Shown here one piece after another: positions 16,625 through 25,427 of a stretch of 64,000 nucleotides of DNA (the first letter of the stretch is position 1; every line of letters starts with the position of its first letter). A model generated the notes under the pieces. It ran no database searches, had not been told where the DNA came from, and saw only the letters and a list, made by a program, of their open reading frames with translations. The stretch is from Dehalococcoidia bacterium (lineage in GTDB: Bacteria > Chloroflexota > Dehalococcoidia > UBA2979): assembly GCA_009692685.1 (NCBI GenBank), contig SHYS01000008.1, forward strand, positions 27,967 through 91,966, read 5' to 3'. A program made the position numbers and the translations under genes.

Positions 16625-17605
16625 ATGAAGATCGCTGTGCTCGACGACTACCAGGATACGGCGCTCCGCATCGCCGACTGGTCCGCGCTGCAGGCCCGCG
16701 CCGAGGCACCGCTGGTGACCGCCTACCACGACCACCTCGACAGCGAAGACGCGCTCGTCGCACGGCTGGGTGACGCCGAGGTCATCGTTCTGATGCGCGA
16801 GCGCACGCCCGTGCCGCGCTCGCTCCTCGAACGGCTGCCGGCGTTGCGACTGCTCGTCACCACCGGCATGGGCAACGCCGCCCTGGACATGGAGGCCGTG
16901 CAGGAGCGCGGCGTCACCGTCTGCGGCACGCGTGGCCTCGGCCCCCCGACCGCGGAGCTGACCTGGGGCCTGATCCTCGCGCTGCTGCGCCGCATCCCGC
17001 AGGAGCACGCCGCCACACGCGACGGACGCTGGCAGACCACGCTCGGCGAGGGCGTCGAGGGGAAGACGCTGGGCGTCCTCGGCCTCGGGCGGCTGGGGTC
17101 GCAAGTCGCGACCGTCGGCAAGGCCTTCGGGATGAACGTGCTGGCCTGGAGCCAGAACCTCACGCGCGAACGGACCGACGCTCAGGGTGTCGAGCTGGCC
17201 GCTGGCAAGGATGACCTGCTCGCGCGCGCCGACATCCTGACGATCCACCTCGTACTGTCGGCGCGCACGCGAGGGCTACTCGGCGCACGCGAGTTCGGCC
17301 TGCTGCGGCAGACCGCCTACTTGGTCAACACCTCGCGAGGCCCGATCGTCGAGGAGGCGGCGCTGGTCGAAGCCCTGCGCTCGCGTTCGATCGCGGGTGC
17401 CGCCCTTGACGTGTTCGATGCCGAGCCGTTGCCCGCGGGCCATCCTCTGTTCGCGCTGGCGAGGCAGGACAACGTCTTGCTCACGCCGCACCTCGGTTAT
17501 GTGACGGCTGAGAACTACGCCATCTTCTACGGCGACGCGGTCGAGGACATCACGGCCTATCTCGACGGCACGCCGGTGCGTGTCATCGAGCCGCGCCCGC
17601 GCTGA
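16625..17605 (+). CDS. D-isomer-specific 2-hydroxyacid dehydrogenase
   Basis: NAD-dependent oxidoreductase of the D-2-hydroxyacid / phosphoglycerate dehydrogenase family. The 326 residues contain the Rossmann motif GVLGLGRLGSQVATVGKAFG (about residues 153-172), VNTSRGPIVEEAALVEAL, and the catalytic His in LLTPHLGY, with Glu in DVFDAEPLP. No ACT or regulatory domain is present, so it is not a long SerA. The substrate cannot be fixed from sequence. Confidence 0.88.
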   Translation: MKIAVLDDYQDTALRIADWSALQARAEAPLVTAYHDHLDSEDALVARLGDAEVIVLMRERTPVPRSLLERLPALRLLVTTGMGNAALDMEAVQERGVTVCGTRGLGPPTAELTWGLILALLRRIPQEHAATRDGRWQTTLGEGVEGKTLGVLGLGRLGSQVATVGKAFGMNVLAWSQNLTRERTDAQGVELAAGKDDLLARADILTIHLVLSARTRGLLGAREFGLLRQTAYLVNTSRGPIVEEAALVEALRSRSIAGAALDVFDAEPLPAGHPLFALARQDNVLLTPHLGYVTAENYAIFYGDAVEDITAYLDGTPVRVIEPRPR

Positions 17606-17624
17606 CCCTCGCAACAACCCGGCA

Positions 17625-18422
17625 CTAGCGCGCTGGCGGGGTGGGCAGACCACCGGGGAAGCCGCCCGCGCCACCGAGGCCGCTCAGCGAAGTCACCGGG
17701 TACGGCGAGTCGAAGTCCGTCGCGGGCGGCTTGCCCTCGACCTTCGTGGCCGTGATCTTGGCGGTGACGACGCCGCTGCTGAACTCACCCAGCAGCATCT
17801 GGCCCTCAGGGCCGACGCAGGCTAGAGATTTCTCGGTCTTCGTGTTCGTCACCTCGAAGCAGGTGGCGCGCACGCCCGCGATGGCTCGCGAGTCGATCTG
17901 ACGGGTGGTGTAGTTGGCCGCGTTGGTGTTGAAGTCATAGACGGCGCCCATTACCGGGCCGCCGTCGGGGCCGCCGGCACCAAACGCGCCGGCATCGAGG
18001 CAGATCTTCTGGTCCGTCATGCACATGTAGCTCTTGTCGCCGGCCTGTATCAACATGAACGAACCCTGAGGCGTGGTGAAGTCCATGCGCACCTTGCCGC
18101 CGGCCTGCCGGATGGTCATCGCACCGGTCATCGCACCGGGCCCGGTCACCACCATCTCATAGTCGATCTTGAACTCGGCGTTCTTGTACTTGCCGAAGAG
18201 CGCCGCGAAATCGCCGTCGCCGCCAGACTTGGCGGGCTCGGCAGAAGCCGCCTTCTCGGGCGCCGTCGCCGCCTTCGAGGCAGTAGTCGCCGCCGTGGTA
18301 GTCCCGTCTTCGGGGGCCTCCTCGGACTTTAAGCTGCAGGCAGCGCCGAGACTGATCGCGAGCAGGCCGATGGCGACCCCAAACATCGAGAGCGCTCGTC
18401 GGCGCCCTGTAATCGTGATCAT
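17625..18422 (-). CDS. Putative lipoprotein, function unknown
   Basis: The 265-residue protein has an N-terminal signal peptide ending in the lipobox LGAACS (cysteine at about residue 29), then a Thr/Ala/Lys-rich linker up to about residue 70, then a beta-rich domain (FKIDYEMVVTG, GKVRMDFTTPQGSFMLI, GDKSYMCM) reminiscent of LolA/LppX-type lipid-binding barrels. That resemblance is weak. The C-terminus is Gly/Pro-rich. It is convergent with the hydroxyacid dehydrogenase gene. Confidence 0.7.
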   Translation of the reverse strand: MITITGRRRALSMFGVAIGLLAISLGAACSLKSEEAPEDGTTTAATTASKAATAPEKAASAEPAKSGGDGDFAALFGKYKNAEFKIDYEMVVTGPGAMTGAMTIRQAGGKVRMDFTTPQGSFMLIQAGDKSYMCMTDQKICLDAGAFGAGGPDGGPVMGAVYDFNTNAANYTTRQIDSRAIAGVRATCFEVTNTKTEKSLACVGPEGQMLLGEFSSGVVTAKITATKVEGKPPATDFDSPYPVTSLSGLGGAGGFPGGLPTPPAR

Positions 18423-18508
18423 CTTCTGGCCATCCGTACTGCAACCTCGTGAAAGCTCACGCGTACTGAAAACTGTACTGCCCGTCCCCCGCGAAGTGCC
18501 ACGCGCGA

Positions 18509-19603
18509 TCAGCGTGGCGCGTCGTCATCGAGAAGTACCCGGTCGCGAAGGCGCGCAGCCTCGATGATCGCATCATGCACCAGTCGCTGCTCGATGCGAT
18601 AGGTGACCCGGGCAACACTCCTGCTGCGAGCGAGGAGTCTTGCCCCGAACAACCACCACGTCACACCAACGGTGACAACGACCATGATGGCGATCACTAC
18701 TGGGTACGCCCAGGGCCACGACAGCTCCGGCATGTCCTTGAAGTTCATCCCGTAGATGCCGGTCAGGAGTGTCAGCGGCAGGAATGCCGAGGTGACAATC
18801 GCGAGCACGCGCATGGTTTCGTTCTGCCGGATGTTGACCGCGGAGAGATATGTCGTCAGTGCACTATCAGCGCGCTCCCGTGCGTTGAGCACCAGGTACT
18901 CGACTCGCACCAGGTGGTCGTAGATGTCGCGGTAGTAGATCAGCGTGTCGCCGGAGATGAGGCTGTACTCACCTCGAGAGAGACGCTGCACGATGTCGCG
19001 CTGTGGTACCACTACTCGGTGCAGCCGCATCGCCGAGCGCTTCAGCCGCAGGATGTCTCCGAGGAGATCGCTCCGCGCCTCGACGAGCGCCCGCTCTTCG
19101 ATCTCGCCCCCCACATCGTCCATGCGTTGGATCGTCGGCAGCACGCTGTCCACCAGCGCGTCTATGAGCACCTGCACCAGCATGCTGCTGCCGCGCTCGA
19201 GCACGCGAGGGCTCTCCACCGTTGACGCCCACAGCTGCTCGATGGCCGCCAGCTGCTGGTGAGACGCGGTCACTACCCAGTTCGGCCCCATGACGATATC
19301 GAGCTCCGTGGTCACCACCAGGTCGCCGGTCGCCTCGTGATCGACACCGTGGAGTTTCAGGAACAGGTACCTCTCGTAGTCATCGACCTTCGGTGCCTGG
19401 AACTCCGTATTCACGATGTCCGCAACCGCTAGGGGGTGCACGCCGAACACGGTGCGCAGCAGCTCCCCGTCGTCTGCATCGGAGGCGGTCGTGTGCACCC
19501 AGAGCAATCCGTCCGGCTCAGCGAGGACCGCCACCAGCGCGTCATCAGCGAGGTCGCGGCGCAGTGACCCATCGGCGGTGCGGTAGATCGAGCTGTGTGG
19601 CAT
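18509..19603 (-). CDS. corA: CorA-family magnesium/divalent cation transporter
   Basis: Homopentameric channel for Mg2+ or Co2+ uptake. The 364 residues have a large cytoplasmic N-terminal domain and two C-terminal transmembrane helices with the GMN signature (LLTGIYGMNFKDMPEL) between helix 1 and the periplasmic loop. The ATG at 19603 is preceded by GGAGGG at seven bases; a GTG at 19651 is poorer. Confidence 0.92.
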   Translation of the reverse strand: MPHSSIYRTADGSLRRDLADDALVAVLAEPDGLLWVHTTASDADDGELLRTVFGVHPLAVADIVNTEFQAPKVDDYERYLFLKLHGVDHEATGDLVVTTELDIVMGPNWVVTASHQQLAAIEQLWASTVESPRVLERGSSMLVQVLIDALVDSVLPTIQRMDDVGGEIEERALVEARSDLLGDILRLKRSAMRLHRVVVPQRDIVQRLSRGEYSLISGDTLIYYRDIYDHLVRVEYLVLNARERADSALTTYLSAVNIRQNETMRVLAIVTSAFLPLTLLTGIYGMNFKDMPELSWPWAYPVVIAIMVVVTVGVTWWLFGARLLARSRSVARVTYRIEQRLVHDAIIEAARLRDRVLLDDDAPR

Positions 19604-19857
19604 CGCGGTCCCTCCACCCGGCCAGCGCGCTGCGACTATCCTCGTCCCCACCCACCCGCGAGACCACCGCCGACCGGCGGCGCGGTGGGTGCGGCGAACG
19701 CCGGCATCGTGTCACCCGCACACCGCGCTCGCTTGATTCGACCCGAGCGTCCGCGAGTACGCAGAATTGAGGCTCCCGTCGTCCCGCGTTCGGGCCCGGA
19801 AAGTCGAGGCTCATAGCGCTACGCCCTGCACCTCAGCTGAGGAGGACAACTACCCAC

Positions 19858-19962
19858 ATGACCACCTCATCAGACACCCACCCCCGCCTGGCCACCTTCG
19901 AGGGCGGTCCTTGCCACTCGCGTGCGCCGCGCGGCAAGGACCGGCGAGGCGCGCTGCGCTAG
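19858..19962 (+). CDS. Possible small open frame with internal hairpin
   Basis: A 34-codon frame starts with ATG 11 bases after GAGGAGG and ends in TAG. Its second half contains a perfect 10-bp inverted repeat (GGTCCTTGCC 19906-19915 with 19933-19942). It lies 36 bases before the amidohydrolase start, so it could be a leader or chance. No family is recognised. The remaining bases between corA and the amidohydrolase show nothing else. Confidence 0.25.
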   Translation: MTTSSDTHPRLATFEGGPCHSRAPRGKDRRGALR

Positions 19963-19997
19963 GATGTGTGGCACCAATCGACGCGCGGGGAGGCATC

Positions 19998-20876
19998 ATG
20001 ATCTGGGACGTGCACTGCCACTTTCCGCGTAACTGGGAGAACCCGGCAGACAACGAGTACGAACGCCTCATCGAGGCTCGCGCGGACGCGCTCCGCGCCG
20101 CGGGCGTGACTCGAGCTTCGCTGCTCTCTGGTGGTCGCATGGGGCTTTCCTACGAGGACTCGCTCCCCTACGCCCGTCGCCACGAGGATCTCTTCGTCCC
20201 CTGCGCCGTCATCGACCCCGACGAGGTCGACGGTCGCGAGGTGCGCCGCCTCCACGAGCTGGGCTATCGAGGGCTGAAGATCATCGGCACGCGTCGCGCC
20301 TACGACGATTACAAGTACTTCAGCGCGTACAGCGCCGCCGAAGAGCTGAAGATGCCGATCCTGTTCCACCTCGGCGTCATTGGTGGCGGCGTGGACTACT
20401 CGATTACCCACCCGCGGCGCGACCCCGAAGCGGCGGCGAACATGCGCCGCATGCGGGAAATGCGCCTCCGGCCGCCTCGTGACGTCTCCGCGATGCGGAT
20501 GCGCCCCTTCCACCTGGACACGATCGCCAACAACTTCCCAGAGCTGCGCATTATCGGCGCGCACATGGGTGGCACCGGCAACTATGACGAGGCCGCCTCG
20601 GTGACGCGCTGGCGACATCACGTGTTCCTCGACATGTCGGGCGGAGACACGATCGAGCGCCACGCCGTCGAGCGGGGCATGGTCGGCAAGGAGATCGGCG
20701 TCGAGAAGCTGACGTGGGGCTCGGACTGCCGCGACGACGAGATCGCCGACCACGTCAGTCACCTCGAAGGCATCTTCACGCAGGTCGGCCTCACCGAGGA
20801 CGAAGCGGACCGTATCCGCTACCGCAACGCCGCCGAAATCTTCGGCGAGCTTGAACCGACGTTTGCCGCGGAATGA
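19998..20876 (+). CDS. Amidohydrolase-2-family metal-dependent hydrolase
   Basis: A TIM-barrel hydrolase or decarboxylase of the amidohydrolase superfamily. The 292 residues show the HxH metal site in MIWDVHCHF, a mid-barrel His in PILFHLGVIGGG, GAHMGG, and the catalytic Asp in WGSDCRDDE. The ATG at 19998 follows GGGGAGG; the frame is open farther upstream but lacks such a site. Its TGA overlaps the start of the next gene (ATGA). The substrate is unknown. Confidence 0.83.
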   Translation: MIWDVHCHFPRNWENPADNEYERLIEARADALRAAGVTRASLLSGGRMGLSYEDSLPYARRHEDLFVPCAVIDPDEVDGREVRRLHELGYRGLKIIGTRRAYDDYKYFSAYSAAEELKMPILFHLGVIGGGVDYSITHPRRDPEAAANMRRMREMRLRPPRDVSAMRMRPFHLDTIANNFPELRIIGAHMGGTGNYDEAASVTRWRHHVFLDMSGGDTIERHAVERGMVGKEIGVEKLTWGSDCRDDEIADHVSHLEGIFTQVGLTEDEADRIRYRNAAEIFGELEPTFAAE

Positions 20877-22021
20877 CGACGCCTCAGGACCAAGGCGAGA
20901 CCAGCCAGGCCGCGGAGCCGGCTGCCCTCGATACCGACGCCACCGTCGAGGCATCCGGCGCCGCTCCCCTGTCGACGTTCCACCAGGCTCCGCCGCCGCA
21001 ATCCTCACCGCTCGCGCCCCCCGGAGCCAACCTCGACACCGCGACCGAGGCCACCGTCGACGCGCCCATCGTGGCGGTCGAAGTCGTGACGGTCGAGGTG
21101 GTAGATGTCGAGATCGCGCCAGCTCCGGATGCGGCGCCACCCGAGCCAGCCGAGCCACTCCCCGCGGATGTCGCCCCCCTGCCTCCGCCGTTCAGCCACG
21201 GGACCGACCTCGACCCCGACGACTCCGCCGCCCGCGCGTTGGACAGACGGCGGCTACGACTCACCGCGCCCACCATCACCCTGAGCGCGCTCGTGACGGG
21301 CGTCTTCCTGATGTTCCTGCTCATCGAGCCCTCGCCGCGCTGGGTCGTGCTGGTGAGCACCGCTATCAGTGCGCTCGCGCTCGATGGCGTCCTGCGCGCC
21401 GGACGGCGCGAGTCCTTCGCCGAGTGCAGGCTCGACACGACGCCGTACCTTCTGGTGCCCACGCTCTACGTCCTCGCGATGCCCGTCTTCATCGAGTACA
21501 ACTCGCAGGGATACTGGACCGTGCTGGCCGCCATCGGCGGCGGCGTGGGCTACGGCACGCTGGTCGTCGGGACGCTCTCCTCGGTGCGCGAGCACGACCC
21601 AGGACGGGACGCGGGACGCTTCATCGTCACCGCTGCCACATACGTGCTGGGCTTCGCGATGTTCTCGCTGGTCTTTCTCTTCGGCGTCGGCCAGACGCCC
21701 GCCGCGCTCGCGGTCGGACTCGCGGCCACTGTGCTCGCGGCGGAGATCCTGCGCGAGGGCGAGATCGATCCCGGTGAGACGCTGCTGTACTCGGTGGTGA
21801 CGGGGGTTGCCGTCGGGGAAGCGCGGTGGCTGGTGCATTACCTGCCGCTACACGGCTACGCCGCGGCCTTGACACTGCTACTCGCCTTCTACCTCGTGAC
21901 CGGGTTGCTGCACTCGCACGTGGTGCGCCAGCTGACGAGCCGCGTCGCCGCCGAGTACGCGAGCGTGGCGACAGCGGGCGTCGCCTTCATCGTGGGCCTT
22001 CGCCTCGCCGGCCTGGCCTGA
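20873..22021 (+). CDS. Multi-pass membrane protein with acidic Pro/Ala-rich N-terminus
   Basis: Residues 1 to about 125 are rich in Pro, Ala, Glu and Asp with valine-rich stretches (VEVVTVEVVDVEIAPA) and look disordered. From about residue 135, seven or eight hydrophobic segments follow (ITLSALVTGVFLMFLLI, YLLVPTLYVLAMPVFI, YVLGFAMFSLVFLFGV, YAAALTLLLAFYLV). No catalytic motif is seen and I do not recognise the family. It is translationally coupled to the amidohydrolase. Confidence 0.75.
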   Translation: MTTPQDQGETSQAAEPAALDTDATVEASGAAPLSTFHQAPPPQSSPLAPPGANLDTATEATVDAPIVAVEVVTVEVVDVEIAPAPDAAPPEPAEPLPADVAPLPPPFSHGTDLDPDDSAARALDRRRLRLTAPTITLSALVTGVFLMFLLIEPSPRWVVLVSTAISALALDGVLRAGRRESFAECRLDTTPYLLVPTLYVLAMPVFIEYNSQGYWTVLAAIGGGVGYGTLVVGTLSSVREHDPGRDAGRFIVTAATYVLGFAMFSLVFLFGVGQTPAALAVGLAATVLAAEILREGEIDPGETLLYSVVTGVAVGEARWLVHYLPLHGYAAALTLLLAFYLVTGLLHSHVVRQLTSRVAAEYASVATAGVAFIVGLRLAGLA

Positions 22022-22081
22022 GCCGGCGTGGCCTCGTGGCATCGCCCACCCTCGAGGCCTCTGCTAGCATCGAGAGCGCGT

Positions 22082-22155
22082 CGGGGAGTGGCGCAGCCTG
22101 GTAGCGCACCTGACTGGGGGTCAGGAGGCCGCACGTTCAAATCGTGTCTCCCCGA
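22082..22155 (+). tRNA. tRNA-Pro (anticodon GGG)
   Basis: Acceptor CGGGGAG/CTCCCCG, anticodon loop CTGGGGG, discriminator A, encoded CCA at 22156-22158. Confidence 0.95.
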
Positions 22156-22260
22156 CCATTGCCGAATCTCAGTCCCTTTCGTCCCATGGGCACCGCCACC
22201 CTGGTCACCATTACGGCCGTTCACACCGTGTACCATCGAGGTGCGACTCGGAGGTACACC

Positions 22261-22602
22261 ATGACCACCGGCGACACCGGCGCCTCGCCCCTGCCGACAG
22301 CCTCGAGCGAGCCCTCGACCCAGCCCACCGACGTCCGACGCCTCACGCGCAGCCGCGACGACCGCTGGATTGCCGGAGTAGCAGGCGGCCTCGCCGACTA
22401 CCTCGGCGTTGACTCGCTGCTCGTGCGCGTGGCGATGATGCTACTCGCGCTACTCTCGGGCGGCGCCGTCCTCATCGTCTACATCCTCGCGGCCTTCATC
22501 ATTCCGGACGACCGCGCCGACACAACAGGCAGACGTCGAGGTGGCAGCGCTGTCGCCGGCGTCACATTCGGCCTCGTGCTCGTCGGAGTCGGGACCGTCT
22601 GA
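22261..22602 (+). pseudogene. PspC-domain protein ending at a TGA in place of Trp
   Basis: PspC domains are membrane domains of envelope-stress proteins. RSRDDRWIAGVAGGLADYLGVD and a helix ending in YILAAFIIPDD are clear. After VAGVTFGLVLVGVGTV a TGA interrupts, but the frame goes on LLAALDLQPPRW, the expected course of this family with Trp (TGG) at the stop. The 113-residue product may still be stable, so 'pseudogene' is a judgement. It is followed by two coupled remnants of the same cluster. Confidence 0.65.
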
Positions 22603-23101
22603 CTGCTCGCCGCCCTCGACCTCCAGCCACCACGCTGGCGAGCGCGCTCGTATCACCGCATGGCGGGCGGGCACAGGCGCCCTAATCTTCCTGGGCGTGC
22701 TCGTCACCGTGGCGCTGTCCGGCCTCTCCACCGTCAACCTGCGAGTCGACAGCGCCTTCGGCGAACACGCAGCGCGACCCGCCTCGATCGCCGGTCTCGA
22801 GCGCGAGTACAGCCACGCCTTCGGCTCGTTCACGCTCGACCTGACGAGCGTCGAGATCCCGGAGGGCCCCGCGCGCATCCGAGTCGCGAACGCGTTCGGC
22901 AAAACCACTGTGTGCCTGCCGGCGCGCGCCGCCGTCAGGGTGTACGCCAGCACCGTGTTCGGCGAGACACGCATCCTCGGCAAGACCTTCTCCGGAGTCG
23001 GCACCAACCAGTCCGAACAAACCGCCGACTTCGCTACCGCCACGCGCCACCTGGCGATCGAGGTGGAGACCGCGTTCGGCTCCACGGAGGTACGTCGATG
23101 A
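22541..23101 (+). pseudogene. LiaF-like (cell-wall stress) domain protein, 5' end disrupted
   Basis: From about 22650 the frame encodes ARITAWRAGTGALIFLGVLV, a membrane helix, then a beta-repeat domain with VDSAFGEH, YSHAFGSFTLDL, VANAFGKTTVCLP, VYASTVFGETR and ETAFGSTEVRR: the 'xxFG' repeats of LiaF/DUF2154 domains. The frame overlaps the PspC tail by being shifted +1, and no convincing start exists; a 12-bp palindrome (22639-22650) sits at the switch point. A deletion that joined the end of the PspC gene to this one would explain it. It overlaps the next frame (ATGA). Confidence 0.6.
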
Positions 23102-23310
23102 ACGCCACCACCACGCCTCCGGAGGCGCGTTGACACTACGACCTGGGCACGGCGCTCGCCGGCCTGGTCTTCAGAGTCACCGGCGTGCTGTTCCTGCTCG
23201 ACCGGCTGGAGATGATCGTGTTGAGGCCGGGCGTGGCGCTGCCGGCGGTCGTGGTCAGCCTCGGATTTGCGCTCATAGTGAGCTCGATCCAACGCCATCG
23301 AGACGAGTAG
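23098..23310 (+). pseudogene. Small membrane protein with in-frame TGA at codon 12
   Basis: ATG overlaps the preceding stop. The first 11 codons are followed by TGA, then the same frame runs HYDLGTALAGLVFRVTGVLF, LLDRLEMI, ALPAVVVSLGFALIV to a TAG at 23308: a two-helix protein typical of the gene after PspC/LiaF pairs. Trp fits the TGA position. Either the gene is dead or UGA (followed by C) is read through. Confidence 0.5.
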
Positions 23311-23366
23311 GCGAACACCTTCTGGCGCGAGGATCGCCGCCTGACCTATACTGCGGGCCGTCGAGC

Positions 23367-23439
23367 GCGGAAGTAGCTCAGTTGGTAGAGCGTCTCCTTG
23401 CCAAGGAGAAGGTCGCGAGTTCGAGTCTCGTCTTCCGCT
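23367..23439 (+). tRNA. tRNA-Gly (anticodon GCC)
   Basis: Acceptor GCGGAAG/CTTCCGC, anticodon loop TTGCCAA, discriminator T, encoded CCA at 23440-23442. Confidence 0.95.
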
Positions 23440-23530
23440 CCAGCGCGCACCACCTCAACACCGGCCTGGCGCACGCCGGGCCTTTCGTGTATCAGGGGCC
23501 GCATCAGCGCCCGCGTTTGAGGCAGTTCGT

Positions 23531-23615
23531 GCCGAAGTGGCGGAATGGCAGACGCGGCGGTCTCAAAAACCGCTGGGGGGCGACTCCCGTGTGGGTTCGA
23601 ATCCCACCTTCGGTA
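23531..23615 (+). tRNA. tRNA-Leu (anticodon CAA)
   Basis: Acceptor GCCGAAG/CTTCGGT, anticodon loop CTCAAAA, long variable arm, discriminator A, encoded CCA at 23616-23618. The first 33 bases have an exact inverted copy downstream. Confidence 0.94.
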
Positions 23616-23634
23616 CCAATTCCAGATTCGGAAC

Positions 23635-23671
23635 AGACCGCCGCGTCTGCCATTCCGCCACTTCGGCACGA
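23635..23671 (-). repeat. 37-bp inverted copy of the 5' part of tRNA-Leu(CAA)
   Basis: Bases 23635-23671 are the exact reverse complement of 23527-23563, which covers four bases of leader and the first 33 bases of the tRNA. The copies are 71 bases apart. The copy stops in the anticodon arm and has no 3' half. Confidence 0.93.
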
Positions 23672-24045
23672 CCCCGGAGCCTCTGGTGGTGGTGATTCGG
23701 TGACGGTTGCTCGCCCCGTGTACGCTGCTCCTCGCGACGGTCTCTGTATCAGGCCGTAGCCACGCCTCGGGCCGCTCCCTGCGGTGCCGAGGCTCCTGCT
23801 TTACTGCGCCATCATAACGGTCGGTGCAAGGCGGAGACCCAGACGGCCTCGTCCGTGTGCCCTCGCAGGTGGTTCCGCGGGTTGGCGACGCTCGCCGCCA
23901 ACCCGCCCTCAGCTCCGGATCGGCATCACACGCCATCGAATTCGGCGTTGTGGTTCGACAGGCCCACCACGACGGGTGGACTGGCTCCGAGGCGGACGGG
24001 AACGACAGCGTCGAGGCGTGGACTCGCAACAAGCCGCCCTCATCC
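23672..24045. other. Gene-free stretch
   Basis: No credible coding sequence. It holds two modest hairpins: GCCTCGG/CCGAGGC around 23765-23793 and GGGTTGGCG/CGCCAACCC around 23880-23906. Neither has a T tract. Confidence 0.5.
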
Positions 24046-25257
24046 TCACACCAGCGAGCGATCCACCTCGGTGGGGGCGTCGTAGTCAATGCCATCGATG
24101 CCGAAGCCGAACAGCGCAGCAAAGGCGCGCTGGTAGCCCTCGTAGTCTGCGTACTTCTGCATGTTCGCGGTCTCGAGGCGGTCCCATACCGCATCGACCT
24201 CCGCCTGCACCGCCGGATCCAGCTCGCGGTCATCGAGGCGGATCAACCCACCATCATCGAGGCGTGGCGTGGCGCCCGGCGCCAGGTGGTCGTGGAAGAG
24301 CCGCACGATCTGCTCGATGGTGCCCTCGTGCGTGCCGCGCGCCTTCATCACTCGCATCAGCAGGCTGATGTAGAGGCTCACGCCAGGAATCGCCGCCGAG
24401 GCCTGCGTCACCACGCCCTCGTTGACGCTGACCAGCGCCTGCCCTTCGAGGGGCGCGAGCCGCCTCGTCAGCTCCACCGCGGAGGCCTCCAGGTGCTGCT
24501 TCGCGCGGCCGATCGTGCCGCTGCGGTAGATCTCCTGCGTCACCCTCGGCCCCACGTACGAGTAGGCTACCGTGCGGAAGCCGGGCGCCAGCACGTCCGC
24601 GTCCTGCAGGCGCTCCACCCAGCGCGCCCAGTCCTCCCCGCCCATCACCTTGATGGTCGCCTCGATCTCCTCGGGCGTCGCCGCCTCGAGTGAGGCATCG
24701 ACGATCGCGTGGTTGCGCTGGTCGATGGTCTTCCCGGTGAATGGCGCGCCGATCGGCTTCAGCACGCTCTCCCAGCGCTGACCGCCTGCTCCGAACCGCC
24801 GCGGTGCCGCGAGCGAGTAGATGAAGAGTTCGAGCTTCGCCACGCCGTCGAGGTAGCGGGCACGCAGCGCCTCGACCACGGCGTCCTTGGTCGACTCCTG
24901 GTAGGCGTCGGCGTTGATCGTTTCCAGGTGGCGGCCATCGGCCTTCGCCAGGCGGTGCGCCTCCGCGAGGTTGTACCAGCCCGCCGTCGCCGTGCGCTCA
25001 CGCTCGGCCGGTCGTTCGAAGCAGACCCCAAGCACCGGCGCATCGAGGCCGAAGCACGCACTCAGCATGCTGCCCAGTCCGTACCCCGTGCTCGATCCGA
25101 CGACGAGCGTGGGTCCGAGGCGGCCCGCTGGGCGCGCCTCAGCGAGGCCGGCACTTGCCACCTCGATCTGCCGCCGCACGTTGGCGGCACAACCATCAGG
25201 GTGCGAGGAGACCGAGACGAACCCGCGAATACGCGGCTGCACGACCTGGAGCGGCAA
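24046..25257 (-). CDS. fabV: trans-2-enoyl-ACP/CoA reductase (FabV type)
   Basis: FabV reduces the enoyl intermediate in the last step of fatty-acid elongation with NADH. The 403 residues match the family throughout: RGFVSVSSHPDGCAANVRRQ at the start, VVGSSTGYGLGSML cofactor loop (about residues 52-65), and the Tyr/Lys catalytic region YSYVGPRVTQEIYRSGTIGR followed by AK. Length is normal. It stands alone and is divergent from pssA. Confidence 0.94.
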   Translation of the reverse strand: MPLQVVQPRIRGFVSVSSHPDGCAANVRRQIEVASAGLAEARPAGRLGPTLVVGSSTGYGLGSMLSACFGLDAPVLGVCFERPAERERTATAGWYNLAEAHRLAKADGRHLETINADAYQESTKDAVVEALRARYLDGVAKLELFIYSLAAPRRFGAGGQRWESVLKPIGAPFTGKTIDQRNHAIVDASLEAATPEEIEATIKVMGGEDWARWVERLQDADVLAPGFRTVAYSYVGPRVTQEIYRSGTIGRAKQHLEASAVELTRRLAPLEGQALVSVNEGVVTQASAAIPGVSLYISLLMRVMKARGTHEGTIEQIVRLFHDHLAPGATPRLDDGGLIRLDDRELDPAVQAEVDAVWDRLETANMQKYADYEGYQRAFAALFGFGIDGIDYDAPTEVDRSLV

Positions 25258-25427
25258 GCCTCAGTCCTCTCGAACACGCCTTGGCACACACGGAAGATCG
25301 AGCTGCATCGTAGCCGACCGACCCGTTATGGCCGCCTGCAGCCACAACCACGGTCAGTCGGGCCGGTGACACAAGATGCTACCGTCGGCCCTCGATTCAA
25401 AGTCACCCGAGGCAGTACCCTAGTCGA

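Noticed and set aside
23346..24233. Minus-strand frame across two tRNAs and the fabV end
   Set aside because: Overlaps tRNA genes on the other strand and has no protein family features.
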